Assembly: GCA_028583685.1 (NCBI GenBank)
Contig: JAMXIF010000022.1
Location: forward strand, 5,572,435-5,636,434
Direction of reading: 5' to 3'
Source: Petaurus breviceps papuanus
Taxonomy: Eukaryota > Chordata > Mammalia > Diprotodontia > Petauridae
Length of the DNA: 64,000 nucleotides
The notes beneath the pieces are model-generated. The model worked only from the letters and a program-made list of their open reading frames with translations, was not told the DNA's origin and did no database searches. The position numbers and the translations under genes were made by a program. Position 1 is the first letter of the stretch, and each line of letters starts with the position of its first letter. Below are positions 22,781 to 34,860 of this stretch, one piece after another.

Positions 22781-23230
22781 GTGAGATTAGCATATTAATA
22801 AGGTGCTTTCTAATCTCCTTCTCTCTCTCCTCCCTCCCCTTTCTCCCTCCTTCCCCTTTCCCTCCCTCCCTTCCTGAATGAATCTAGGAATACAGACCCA
22901 CACGGTCACATTACTAGCTGGTTGCATTCTGTTCAGTAGCTCACTCTGGCAAAGATGGTCTGTGTTTCAAATTGCGGAAGCATGAGAAGATTCTGTAATT
23001 GAAAAGCAATTCTTCCTGCTGCTGGAAAATGTTACAGAAGTGATACCTACCAAATTTCGATGCAAACTATCCAAACAGGAACAAATGTAGGGGAAGCTTA
23101 GCCTTGCTTGTGGATTGAATGCATTCAAGTGATTAGCTTTCCAGCCCCCCTACAGGAGCAAATACTATTGGAGCACTGAATTGGGACTTTGTATGCTGAA
23201 TCCTGGCTTGATCTCTATACAATTGTGTGT
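22780..23230 (+). promoter_or_regulatory. Candidate alternative PTK2 promoter and 5' UTR
   Basis: This block precedes the putative alternative coding exon. It has an AT-rich GCATATTAATAAGG near 22790 and then a pyrimidine tract at 22816-22875. About 350 bases follow that are not repeat-derived and contain several short upstream ATGs (for example near 22955, 22981, 23028 and 23193). The transcription start cannot be fixed by eye, and there is no CpG island. A tissue-restricted, non-CpG promoter is a reasonable inference from its position and phase-compatible exon, but no promoter element here is decisive. Confidence 0.4.
22816..22875. repeat. CT-rich (polypyrimidine) low-complexity tract
   Basis: About 60 bases of C and T only, mixing CTCTCT, CTCCCTCCC and CCCTTTC motifs. 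It lies directly upstream of the putative alternative PTK2 exon, where such tracts are common in promoter-proximal DNA. Confidence 0.9.
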
Positions 23231-23330
23231 ATGTTGTTGGAACTGGCTGGCCAACCGGCCCTGAAACCAGCAGGTGCTATCTATATGGAGAAAAGCGGCT
23301 GTAGCCCATTTCCAATATGCTGGGCTAAAG
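23231..23330 (+). CDS. PTK2: Probable alternative first coding exon of PTK2 (N-terminal extension)
   Basis: From the ATG at 23231 the frame reads MLLELAGQPALKPAG and then passes a second ATG at 23285 (MEKSGCSPFPICWAK). It reaches AAAG at 23330, followed by GTATAA, an acceptable donor. One base of a codon is left over. Splicing to the acceptor at 60703/60704 supplies the other two bases (G+AA = Glu) and continues YDRYLASSKT into Met1 of FAK with no stop. The result would be FAK with 44 extra residues, or 26 from the second ATG. Upstream the same frame is open to a stop just before 23180 but has no earlier ATG. Both ATGs have weak contexts, so the exon may serve mainly as 5' UTR with translation from the strong ATG at 60736. 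I believe similar N-extended FAK models exist in other mammals but cannot verify it. The phase match and the lack of stops are seen directly; its use as an exon is inferred. Confidence 0.7.
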
Positions 23331-26300
23331 GTATAAATAATTTTTCAATCTACTGTTTTTTATTGTCTTAAAATTGTATTTTGGCATAGAAAGGGCTATT
23401 AAAGTTCTTATTTTCAAGAAATTATCTCCAAAAGGAGAAAAATAAAAATTAGAAAAGAAGTTGCACTTATAATCATAACAAACTGGTTATTTTTTTCATG
23501 GTTGCTAAAATGTTTAAATGAGTAAACATTTATTCTTTTATCTTTTGTACTTTTTCATTGTTTAACTTTGTTATATCATTTTTATCATACTAATTTTCCA
23601 TTTTGTTTCTCTGGAAGTTTTCAAGAAAAAGAAATGTCAGGTTTAACTAAAATAGGATGAAAACTTCTCTTTCTAATTATTTTTCTTATGGTTTTAAAGT
23701 TGGTATCCTTTAGTGGCAGGTAATACAGAAATATAATACTTTGTAATCCATATGAGGCAAAATGGATTTATAGTTATCAAGTAAGGGATGTGATTACTTA
23801 CCTAAATTTTTTCATTTCATTTAAAAATTTTAATTAATTTTAAGGAAATAAAAACAATTTCTTGATTGTGTTCTAGGCAACATTTGGGGCATATTTGTTT
23901 AAAATATTATGTGAGAAATCTTATGCCATGTAAATAAGAAAACCCCAAAGGGTGGAATATATATAACTGCTTTAATAGAAAAAAAAATCTGTCCAGCAAA
24001 GATGGTCCTTTATGGAAGATTTAGTTAAATCATTTATAATAAACATGGATTATTTTAAACCTATGTATATACTTAATGTCAAGCCAACCCCATCTCAAGA
24101 TATTTAAAAACTAGTGCACTGGAATAAGCCCTGTTGCATTGTTATAAATAGAACTATAGATTGATTCCACCTATTTTTTAGTTTAGGAGAAAAACTATTG
24201 CCCAGCTAGGGTGTTAAAGTGTTAGCTCATAATTGTTAATTTTTCTTTTGATGCTTCTGATTTATCCAGTAGTAATTTTTATCCATTTGGATGTTGAAAT
24301 TTGGCTTTTAAACATTCAAAACACATTTGATTTTGGAGTTTATGTACCACATATAATATCTGATATGTAAATTTAACAATTATATTGGGTTAATCATTGG
24401 GCACAAAAAGGACCCATTAATTTTGGTGTCTTTTTAAAGAAAATTGAAGTTCCTCATCTAGTTTTTAAAAAACGCTTTACATTATCATTTACTGTGATTC
24501 AACAAGACTAGTGGAGTCTCTTTGGAGGCCCAGGGGGTTCCACATAACAAAACTGTGGTACTTTTTCCGAGCCTTTTATTTGCATAATTCCTGTCCATTG
24601 TTTGAGAACTTTCAGTTTAGTTTTTGTGGCAGAGGCTAGATTCTCAATCCACACATCAAGCAGGCCCAGAATTTTAACTTGTTTAACCAAATGCTAGGGT
24701 TTCTTTTTTCTTGTTACCGCAAGAGCTGTTGGAAATCAGTACCAAACTTTTAGAGTCAGAGTGAGCCTTCGTCTTTGCTGAGAAGACACTAATTTGAGTC
24801 TGACCTTGTTAGCTTTCAAAGACAGGAATAATTAATTAAAATGGAAATATTTTTGGAAAAAGTATACTCTTAAGATACCAGAAGTTTGAGATTGTTCCTA
24901 CAGTTCTGGACATTTGGCAGATCTGCTTTCACATGTAGGACTAGCTCTGTCTCTTGTGTAGGCTATTGCTACTTTTGGATTGGCCACAAGAGGTGGCTCT
25001 GACAATGCAAGGCTCCTGTTAACTCCACCCCTTTCTTGGAGGTTAATCACACTGCCTCCTCAGTGATCACATAACATATACAGTTCTAGTAAACTTCCTC
25101 TTGCCCTTCTCATTTTACTGCCTTGCACCAGGACAACAGAACATACATAAATCTGTTTGTGTGCTGGTTCGATTCCTGCCTGTCTAGTAAGAACAACGGA
25201 AGAGGTGGATAGAAATTTGCAGAAGTGACCTTTTCCAAGTGTAACTTTTAAGTAAAGAGAAACTGAAAGAGATTTGTAAGACTGTGAATCTCTATGTGTA
25301 GTGGGGTAGAAGCTGTTCCAGTCCTCAGATGTTATCATTCACAAATTGTTGATCACATTCACCTCTTAGAAAATTAACAATGTTCCATTTTGAGAGAAGA
25401 ATTAAAATAGGAGAGTTAAAAATTGTATATTTCTCTCTATTCTTTAAAATTAAAGTTTTCTCTTTGAAATAATGTTGATCTAGCATTTGACCCTAGAACT
25501 TGTCTTCGACATTATATACTGAGATAATTTTTTTATGAATAAGTCTTTCATACTTATGCCCTGGAAACTACCGGTACCTTTTCAGTGTTGAATCTAGTAA
25601 AATGTAGCCTGCCAGAAACCATCCACACCCATGGAGGTGTAGGGAATGGGGGTGAGATTATAAAAAATAATATATGTATTTTCACTATTTAACACTATTT
25701 AAACTATAACACCATTCCTAGCATCCTAGAAGATAGTTTTGTGATTCCATGATTTGGAAAATGTGACTTTATAATAAATATTCATTTTGCACGTATATCA
25801 GCTTGTACTTGGGGGTTAGTATGTTTCTGTTACAGTACTGTTGAAAGAGAAATAAAAGCCTTCTAAGAGTATTTTGAAAACATCTTTAGAGACACTATTA
25901 TTTCACCTTTTTAAGGACTTTGGAGACTCCAAAAGATAATTATAGATATTACTAAGGAAATAATGTTATTTTTCAGAAAGGTTTCTCTTGCCAGATCATT
26001 CTAGCTATATTGAATATATTGAATCAAGGTTGACTTTAAAACTCTAAAAAAATGTTTTATTCTGGCTTTCATGGAGAAAATGAACTAGTTTCAGAAATAC
26101 TGAAGGAGGGGAAGGAAAGGACATAATACAAGCTCTTAAATCAGATTTCCCACCATTTTACCTTTTTCTCTGAATAGGGAGTACTTTATATATAGTAGAT
26201 CATTAGTGCATATTTATATGTCTATATAGACATAGATAGCATATTGAGCAAATTTACAGATGACAGGGCTGGAAAGGATAGGTGTTATGTTTTATAACAG

Positions 26301-26380
26301 GTTAAAAAAGAACTAACTAAGCTAGAATAATCAGCCAGATTTAATAAAATGAAGTTAAGATATCAGAATACATACTGAAC
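23331..26380. other. Repeat-poor PTK2 intron segment
   Basis: Three kilobases after the alternative exon's donor with no repeat that I can name and no exon-like frame. It is AT-rich. The length without recognisable elements stands out in a window otherwise saturated with them. Confidence 0.5.
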
Positions 26381-26384
26381 CTGT

Positions 26385-26520
26385 GATGCTGTTGGAATAG
26401 GGAACTCCCAGTTGAGGAAACTCCCTCTTCCAATGGCATTTGGTACCTTTCATGCAAGTTATACTGTTAGAGAGTTGCCCACAATACTGAGGAGTTAAGT
26501 TGCCCAGACTTAAACAGTTG
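26385..26520 (-). repeat. MIR-family SINE fragment
   Basis: 'gggaactcccagttgaggaa', 'actccctcttccaatggcat' and 'tgttagagagttgcccacaa', then 'gaggagttaagttgccca'. A second copy of the same family's first part is at ~62215-62345. Confidence 0.55.
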
Positions 26521-27340
26521 AGTCCCTAAAGGAAAGCCACATTTCCTACTCAGGGTTCAAGGGATAGCCTGAGGGATTGGTTATCATGAACACCCACCTG
26601 AGTTCTCCTAACAATAATTACAGGCAAATAATAATTAGCTAGTTAGACTTAAGTAGGTTTAATTGCTAATGATTTTGGTGATGTAGTGGGTGCAAAACAT
26701 CCCTCCTCCCAAACTAAGAGCACAGTTTCCTACCAGTACACATAGAGTCCAAGGGAAAGTGAGCTCAAACTTAAAGTAGGAGGGCAAAGGATTAACTCAT
26801 AGCTCTGGGAAATACTTTTGCTGGAGTTGTCAGGATGTTCCCCTGAGTCATGGTATAACTTTTCTGTTGAGCTCTTTGTAGATCCTTGAATCTGCACTGA
26901 ATTTGTCCTTGGTTCCTGATGCAGACTTTGTAATCAGCTGATCCACAGATGCTGCTGGGATGGTTATGGGAAGAAGGGAAGACCTGGGCTTCTTGTAAAG
27001 TTTATGAAGTCTTTCTCTGGTCAGGTTGTGAGTGAGAAGGAAGAAATGATATCTGGGGTTCTGTTTCTTCTGTCAGTTGATTCCTTTTTAGGGGTCTAGT
27101 TGGAAAACTCTTTTCTCTGTGTGCTCAAATCTTTCCTCTACCAGGTGCTTGAATAATTTTGATTTTGAACTGATAAATTTTAAAGATTAAATCCAGATAG
27201 GATAACCTCATTTCCTCAGCCAATCTGAACCCTCTTGTTAACTATTCCTACTTCTGATTTAATTGATTCAGTTAGTTAATTCTCATATGATACCTCAGGA
27301 TTGAATTTAGGTAGAGAGTGGGACAAATGGCTTATGGAAT
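26520..27340 (-). mobile_element. Unclassified dispersed repeat, possibly an LTR-like fossil
   Basis: The base composition is unlike the flanks, there is no coding content, and it begins and ends abruptly against a SINE and unique DNA. I cannot assign a family, and it may simply be unique sequence. Confidence 0.2.
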
Positions 27341-27929
27341 TTTATCACCCAGTCAATAATTATCCCATAGAAGAGTCGCAGTCTAACTCTTTGCAATTGG
27401 ATATCAGTAAGGACCTTGCTTAACTGAGGTCTCTGCATCCTTTCCAGAGAGCTGATTTCACTCAGTTCTGATCATTGGGATTCCTTTGAGGAAAAATCTC
27501 CTTCTGAATCTGTCTGCAATGATCCTTTACTCCTTGGAATAGAAATAATCTTTTTGGTTCTGAGGAATGGACCTCTCTCAGCCTTTTTGGAACATATCCA
27601 CTAAAGCTTTTGGAAAGTCCAAAGCAAGAATTCCCTGTTCTATTTAGTATATTATAAGGAAGGCAGTATCATGAATGATAATTGAACAATTAGAAACTAA
27701 TGTAGTTGGTAACAAAAAGATTATGAAGGAAAAATAATAATTGAACAACATTTTAACAAGTATGAACAACAGTATCTGCTTTTGTCTAACTCTGGGCAGA
27801 TTTGAGTTTGCACCACCTTACCCTTACCAAAAAAAAAAAAAAAAAGACTCCTTTCTGAACTGTATAAAATAGAACCAAAACTGGAACAAAAGTGAATGAG
27901 TAGCCCTGGGTCTTCTTTGGCCTATCACA

Positions 27930-28135
27930 AGAACTTTATATACATTGCTTTCTTTTCAGCCCCACAAAAACCCTATGATTACTACAGGTATTAGTGTCCT
28001 CATTTTCCAAATAAGAAAAATAGGGCTGAGAGAGATTTTGTGATTTACCCCTGTTCCCACAGGTAGTATATCACTGAACCTTGGTTTTTCTAACTGAGTC
28101 CAGACCTCTATCCACCATGCCATATTGATTCACAA
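27930..28135 (-). repeat. MIR remnant
   Basis: 'gtcctcattttccaaataag', 'gggctgagagagattttgtg' and 'agacctctatccaccatgcc' are reverse-complement MIR landmarks. Confidence 0.65.
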
Positions 28136-28449
28136 TTTTCTGTTCCTTCATTATTTGTTAATAAGATAATCCCTCACCGCTATCCCCTGTTGTGTCAGTC
28201 TGAAGTACATAGACCTAACATTTAAGTTGGTTAATAACCTTCTCAAGTACTTTAGTGGTTCCTTGATCTCTCAGCAATGTAAGTACTCTCTTTAGTAGTT
28301 CAGTTAGCAAGCATTTATTAAGCAGATAGCTGCCCATCAGCTCTTTCTTATTCCATCTGTCTTTGTCAGATTCTGTATTACTTTTAAATTATACCCAGAT
28401 AATAGTGTATACTTTTTTCAATATGTTGTAGCCTTTTTATTCCTAGCTC

Positions 28450-28690
28450 TGGGATACAGTAGATAAAATTGTGGACTTGCAGTCAGAAACTTCACATGTG
28501 CCTCAAAATTTACTAGCTATGTAACCCTTACTAAGTCACTCAGTTGTTTTCCCCTTCAGTTTCCTCATCTGTAAAATGGGAGTAATAATAGCACCTACTT
28601 CGCAAGGTTGTTGTGAAGATAAACAAGACAACATGTAAAGTACAAACCTTAAAGTACAGTGCAGTTTTGTTGCTTTCCCTTCAGCCTCAA
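28450..28690 (+). repeat. CORE-SINE/MIR
   Basis: 'acagtagataaaattgtgga', 'gtttcctcatctgtaaaatg', 'ggagtaataatagcacctac' and 'ttgttgtgaagataaacaag' give a near full-length sense order. Confidence 0.8.
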
Positions 28691-31174
28691 TGGTGAAAAT
28701 CTCATTTTATATTTTTGCATTGATATTCATTAGAAAAATTGTTGTATATTCCTTCCCCCTTCTACCCTCCCCCCCCATTATACCACCCTTGTTCAACTAT
28801 CAGAATCATATTTGTTTCAGGTAGGATCTCTTTCTTCTTTCCTTGTTTTTGCAATTTATTTTTTTGCTTCCTGGGTTATTTATCCTTTTTAAGGTCATTC
28901 ATAGATTATTTGCTTTCTTTTTCTGAGGTTAGATTGTTTGCATTTTCAATTTCTTATTCTCAATTTAGTTATACTGTATTTTTTGTAGATATTCATCCAT
29001 TTCATTTAAATAGCTCATTTTATTGACATATAACTGGTCAAGGGTTTCTAATAATTTCTTTTATTCTGTATTTCTTTTTCATTTTTGATACTGGCAATTT
29101 AATTTTCTTTGTTTTTTTTAAAAATCAGATTAGCTAATCATCTGTTATTACTTAAGAACATCTTGTTATATTTAATAATTTCAAGTTTCCTTTGTTTTCA
29201 TAAAATCTTTAATTTTTCAGAATTTTTATTGTTTGTTTAACCGGAATTTTTGATTTGTTGCTTTTTTTGTTATTTTAGTTGCATGTCTGATTCGTTAATC
29301 TGTTCTTTTTCTCTTTTGCTGATGAAAGTATTTAGAGACATAAATTTTTCCCTGTTGGCTGCTTTGGTTTCATCTCAAAAGTTTTGCTATATTGTTTCAT
29401 TTTTGTCAGTTTGTTTCATGAAATTATCTATTGTTTCTATAATTTTTTCACCCACCAGTTCTTAAGGATTAAATTGATTGTCCATTTGAATTTGAATTTT
29501 TCTTCAAATGTACTTTAATGATTATACTTTTATTACATTGTGATCATTACAGGTTATGTTTATTATTGCTGCTTATTTGCATTTATACATAAGGTTTTTA
29601 ATGCCTAGTAGATGATCAACTTTTATAAAGGTGTCATTTATTCCTTGAGAGGAATCCTAATCCTAATTCCCCTTCTGTAATTGCCAAAAAATATAATCAC
29701 ATCTAGCTTTTTTTAGAATTCAGGTAATTAGCTTCTTGTCAATATTTTTTTAGCTTATCTAGTTCTAAAATTGACACGTTGAGATTCCCATCTATGAATG
29801 TTTTGCTGTCAATTTTTCCCTATAATTCAGTTAACTTTAAGTATTTAGATGCCATGCAGTTGGCTACATGTAAATTATTTTCATCATTTCTTTTGTGTAT
29901 AAGCATAATATAATTATCTTTTAACCATGTCTTTTTATAGTTAATTGCCTTTTCTAAAATGATTTTTATTCCTGCTTTTTTGAGTTCATTTAATGCATAA
30001 CAAATCCTGTCCCAACCTCCCATTTTCATTCTCTGTCAATCCTAATGTTTTAAGTATGTTTCTTGTAAATAACATGTTTTTGGCTTCTGCTTTCTAATCT
30101 GTTTTGCTGTTCTGTTTTATTTTATGGGTAAATTCATCCCATTCACATTTGTGATAGTTACTTATTTTATTTCTTCATATCTGACTACCCTTTTCTTTCT
30201 CTCTTCCATCTGGGACTTCTTTGCAAAAGATGAAGTGGAACAAAGTAGGAATTTTCTCAACATCAGTATTTTATCTTTTAAATAGGCTGTTCCTTCTTTT
30301 ATGCTGTTCCTCTTTTGACCAGTCCCTGACCTAATTCTTATACTATACTGTCTCTTATTTTGACCCCTTCTTTATGATCTACTCCCAGAAGTTGATATTT
30401 ATTTTGCATATGACTTCTTCCTCTTAGGTCCCTGTTTCCTTTGCCTATATCCTCATGTTTCTTTATTTAGTTTCTACGCTAAAACCTCTATGTGTGTATA
30501 TTTAACCATATGCCCTTCCTCCATGTTTGTATATTTTTTCTATATCACAATTTTGTGAAACAGTAAATTCCTTTTTAATCATTTCCCTTTTTTTCCTCTC
30601 TTAAAACCAGCAAAATAATACAAAACTGTATTCAGTCTATGTTTAGATGTTAACTTAAACTCTGTCTTTGTGACCTCTGTAGATTGTGAAATTTCCAGGG
30701 ACCCTTGTTTCTTCCTTTTATTAGAATATAAACACTTCATGATTTAGTACCCTTTAATTACCAACAAGTATTTATCTTTGTAAGTTTCTCTTATCTCCTG
30801 TGTTTGCATTTCAAAGTTTCTACTTACTTTAGTCTTTCATCAGAATGCTTGAATGTCCTCAATTCTATTAAAGATCCTTTTCTTTCTTCCCATTTAATTG
30901 TGCTCAGTTTTGCTGGCTAATTTGTTTTCCTGGTGCGTTTTTATCTTTTGCTTTTGAAATATTTATTCCAAGATTTTTTTCACCTTTATGATACTTGTAG
31001 CATAGTCTTGTATGAGCATGACTGTGATTCTTTGGTATTTTTAACTTTTTGTTTCAGGCTGCTTGCAGTATTTTTTCTTCATTGGAAACTCTGGATTTTT
31101 TTGGCTTTGATATTCCTGGGTATTTTCAGTTTAAGGTTTCTTTCAGGAAGGTGATTAGTGGATTCTTTTTATTT

Positions 31175-31372
31175 TCAGTTCACAAGTCACTTAATCTTTA
31201 CTTCAAATTCCTCACCTATAAAATGAGGATATTGATAGTACCTATCTCTCAGTGTTATTATGAGAATTGAATTAGATAATATTTGTAAAGAGCTTAGCAC
31301 AGTGCCTGGTAAATAGTAAGTGCTTGATAAAATGCTTGTTCCCTTCCCTTCCTCCCTTTTTCCTTTAAAAAT
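31175..31372 (+). repeat. CORE-SINE fragment inserted in L1 ORF1
   Basis: 'cacaagtcacttaatcttta', 'tcacctataaaatgaggata' and 'gcttagcacagtgcctggta', then 'gtaagtgcttgataaaatgc'. It is a sense 3' two-thirds of a CORE-SINE. Confidence 0.8.
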
Positions 31373-31373
31373 T

Positions 31374-31900
31374 TTTTTTTCCAAATAATTAAAATTTGCC
31401 TTGATATCCTGTCCATCTCACTTTTCACTTCCTCCCCAACTGAAAAAGAAAGCATAGAACCCTTGTAAATATGTTTGGTCAAGCAAAACAAATCTCCAAA
31501 TTAGATGTGTCCAAAGAATAGTATATCTCAGTCTGTTCTCTAAGTCCATCATCTTTCTGTCAGGAAGTGGGTAGCATGTTTCATCATGTGTCTTGTGGAA
31601 TTGTGGTTGATCATTGCATTGATCAGAGTTCTCAGGTTTTTCAGAGTTGTTTGTTTTTATAATATTGTTCTTAGTAGAATGATAAATTATTTCTCCTAGT
31701 TCTGTTTACTTTATTCTGTATTGGTTCATAAAAGTATTATATCCATCTTTCTCTGATGCTGTCCCCTTCATTATTTCTTACAGCATAATAATATTCCATC
31801 TCATTAGTATCCCATAACTGTTACACCATTCCCCAGTGGATGATTTGCCCTCTTTTTCTAATAGATCTAGCTAGTTTTATGCTTTCTTGAGAAACAGTAT
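31374..31900 (-). repeat. L1 3' UTR and ORF2 tail inserted in an older L1
   Basis: Poly(T) at 31372-31380 is the minus-strand poly(A). It is followed by 'agtccatcatctttctgtca', 'gtagcatgtttcatcatgtg' and 'ttgatcattgcattgatcag', the marsupial L1 3' UTR, and then 'ccattccccagtggatga', the ORF2 end. Confidence 0.75.
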
Positions 31901-32404
31901 CCAAGTTTTTTGTTTGGTCATAGGTTTCAAAAAGTACAATGATTTTTAAAATTATTTCTACTGGGTCTATTTTTAGGTCAGTTTTGAATGGTTAAATTCC
32001 ATACATTTTTAATTTTTTTTCGGTCTTTTGACTTTGACTATTTCTTGTTATCTAAAGGAGTCACTGAATTTTAATTGCTTTATTCTTTTCTTCTGGGAGT
32101 CTATTTACTTGAGTGAGGTTTACAAACTTTTAACCATTAATCTTTGACTTTGATCTTCTATAAAATGAACTTGACATAATTCACCTTCTTGTCAAGGACC
32201 TTGAAAAGTCAAAGCTGCTGCAGCAACAACAAGATCACTCATTACATAGTCACAGAATTGTGTGCCTTGAAGCTTTATAGATCAACTCCATAAGTGTTAT
32301 GAGCATCCTCTGTATGCCACACACCTGCTAAAACCAGCTATCTTCTTTCTTTTCCTTCTCTTCTTCTTCTTTATAATTATAACAATAATAATGATAAGTT
32401 GAAT

Positions 32405-32575
32405 GTACTACCTTGACCAGTAATGAGTTTCCCATCATTAGGAGTTTTCAAGGTAAGGTTTGATGATTACTTGTTCCAGATGTTGTAGAGTATTTTCTCT
32501 TAAAATATTGGTTATACTAGATGACCTTAGATGTCTTGTCCAACTTTTACATTATACAATTCTTTTAATTCTCAA
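32405..32575 (+). repeat. CR1/L3 LINE 3' end
   Basis: 'agtttcccatcattaggagt', 'ccagatgttgtagagtattt' and 'actagatgaccttagatgtc' are sense CR1/L3 landmarks. Confidence 0.7.
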
Positions 32576-32695
32576 GATGATGTCCAGTAAATAAATGGTA
32601 ACAATTAAAAAGATAAACTTGAGGATTCAAAATTCCAACATTTTTTGGAACTGTCGTATCTGGGCCTTGCATTCACACTACATATCACAGTGTCT

Positions 32696-32943
32696 TGACA
32701 AATTTGTTGTTATTCATTTGTTTCAGTTGTGTCCAACTTGTCCTGACCCCATTTGGGGTTTTCTTGGCAAAGAGATTGGAGTGGTTTGCCATTTCCTTCT
32801 CCAGCTCATTTCATAGATGAGGAAGGTGAGGCAAACAGGGTTAAGTGACTTGCCCAGGGTCACATAACTTGTAAGTGTCTGAGATCAGATTTGAACTCAG
32901 GTCTTCCTGACTCGAGAGACTAATGGTCTATCTATTGCACCAC
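32696..32943 (-). mobile_element. MAR1-like CORE-SINE (RTE-type tail) inserted in an L2 tail
   Basis: 'tttcagttgtgtccaacttg', 'accccatttggggttttctt', 'ggagtggtttgccatttcct', 'gcccagggtcacataactt' and a '...attgcaccacctaac' head in reverse. The flanks CTTGACAAAT (left) and TTCTGACAAAT (right) form a near-perfect target duplication inside the L2 3' terminus. Confidence 0.85.
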
Positions 32944-33460
32944 CTAACACTTCTGACAAATAGTAGGCGCTTAATAAATGTTCCTTGACTGAGTGACTTC
33001 TGTATTGTTATCTAGTGAAACTTGCCTTTTTCTCTGTTTCTCATACATGGCACTTAATCTCACGTTGCTCTCCCTTTGTATTGGTCAGCCTTCACTTCTA
33101 TACAGTGCTCTTCCTTGTTACTTCTGTCTCATAGAGTTTCTTCTCCTAACTCTACCCCTCCTTTGAGATGCAGCTCAGACACTACTTTCCTTACCCCTCC
33201 CCACTAACTGCTAGTACTTTCCTCCCCTAACTGCTTAGATGTAACTTGTGTGTTTTTTATGTATGGATGTATCTATTAACTTTATATTCATTCTGTCTGT
33301 GTTTTTATATGTATTTTGTTTTTCCTATTAAAATGCACACTCATTAGGAGTAGTGATCATTTCATTCTTTGCATTTGTATTGTCAGTGCCTAGCCCAGTG
33401 CCTGGCATGCAGTATGTTCATTTTAAATATTTAATTGATTGATAGACTTGGTTATGCTGC
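32943..33460 (+). repeat. L2 3' tip followed by a second L2 3' end
   Basis: Bases 32943-32997 read 'gacaaatagtaggcgctta', 'ataaatgttccttgactgag', the tip of the L2 disrupted by the SINE. Bases ~33010-33455 are another sense L2 3' UTR ending 'cctagcccagtgcctggca'. Confidence 0.8.
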
Positions 33461-34310
33461 TTCAAATTGGTGTGACTGGTTCTGCCACTCCCCTCATTTG
33501 CTCAATTCGCCTGTAGATTTTGGTGAATCCTCAGAGGAATGTGATTCACACATAAACCTGAAGATTGTTACATGCCACCAGTCTGGTCTTCTGACAAAAT
33601 GATTTGCTTAGATGTAATTTCTGGATCTCCCTAGCCTTCACTGGGGAACACAAAAAATAAATCCAAGAGTTTTCTCCTCTCTCATGAATACATTATTTGT
33701 ATGGATTCTGGCAAATAGTAGGGAAAACTGATTTACATGGATGGTATTAAAAGGGCTAGTCACCAGAAGAGCAGATCTAAGCTTCCTTGGACATAGTGTT
33801 CTGTTGAGAGCTTGTTATTTCATCACTCAGAGTAACACTGAAAAAACTCTCAGCAGGCTGGGAGAAGGGCCAGTACAAATATATTTCTCAAAGCTTGCAT
33901 TCCTCTATGCACTCTTTTAGTGTGGAATCCCAAGGTTTATCAGAAGAGTGAAGCTTCACCTAATTACCAGTGACTGTCAGATCAGATATGCAGGATTATT
34001 ACAGATAGCCAAGTTTCATTTGATTTCTTCTTTCCAACCTTCCAAACATGATTTTATTTAAAACCACTTTGGGGTTGGTGGGGTTTGTTCCATATCAACC
34101 GCATTATAGATGAGATATCTGTTCTGAAAGGACAAAATTTATGCTATAAAAGATCAACTATATGATGATGATAATGTTAATGTTGGCTTACTCTTCACCT
34201 CATATTCTTACCCATAATTTCCTTCTTGTCTACAGGGTGTCTCAAGGAAGTCTAGAGATTTCTTACTTGGCCAATGAGTAGAGTGAGTGGGAGCTGCCCC
34301 CAGTATATGT
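33460..34310. other. Unique sequence, no gene seen
   Basis: No splice-bounded frame and no repeat that I can name. Confidence 0.5.
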
Positions 34311-34319
34311 CTTCATATA

Positions 34320-34860
34320 TTAGTCAGTCAATAAGCATTTATTAAGCACCTACTCTGTATTAGGCACTCTCATAAGCATTGATGATACAGTGAAAGGCAA
34401 AAGACAATCCCTTTTCTCAAGCTTACAATCTAGAGGGGGAGACTATATGAAAACAAGCTATATGCAGGATAAATTGGAGATAATCATTAGAAGGAAGGTA
34501 CTAGCATTAAGGGAAAACAGGAAAGGCTTCTTATATAAGATGAGATTTTATCTGGAACTTGAAGAAATTTAGGGAAGGCAGGAGGTAGAATATTCTAGGC
34601 ATGAGGAACAACCAATGAAAATGCCTAGAGATAGGAGAATGGAGTATGTTGTTCTTGGAACTGCAAGGAGACTAGAATTACAGAGTACTTAGTGGTGGGT
34701 GGGTGGGGAGATTTAAGGTGCAAAAAGATTGGAAAGGTAGGAGGGCCTTATTTATGAAGGACTTTGAAGACTAGATAGTATTTCATATTTGCTTCTGGGG
34801 GTGATAAGGAACCACCGAAGTTTAATGAATAGATGTTGTGGTTGTGATAAGTGTGGAGAA
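34320..34860 (-). repeat. L2 LINE 3' UTR region
   Basis: Reverse-complement order: 'aagcatttattaagcaccta', 'gtgaaaggcaaaagacaatc', 'gcttacaatctagaggggg', 'aagctatatgcaggataaat', and 'gggccttatttatgaaggac' at the far side. Confidence 0.9.

Larger units (their letters stand above)
28850..32170 (-). repeat. Old L1 LINE: ORF2 N-terminal half and ORF1, split by later insertions
   Basis: Minus-strand ORF2 begins near 30180 (NVNG-like start, KAEAKNMLFTRNILKTLGL). It continues through the endonuclease (WQLQKGN, FIKVDHLLGIK, SDHN-like DHNVIKV) to the linker (FNP-ELVGEKIIETIDNFMKQ, KAANREKFMSLNTFI). ORF1's C-terminal domain lies at 30840-31170 and its RRM/coil part at ~31905-32170. Between them, 31175-31900 is filled by a SINE and another L1's 3' end. 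ORF2 after the linker is missing. Many stops and frame changes mark an ancient copy. Confidence 0.8.

Noticed and set aside
23189-23230. Longer N-terminal extension beginning at 23189
   Set aside because: The codon at 23189 is TTG, not ATG. The first ATG in the frame is at 23231.
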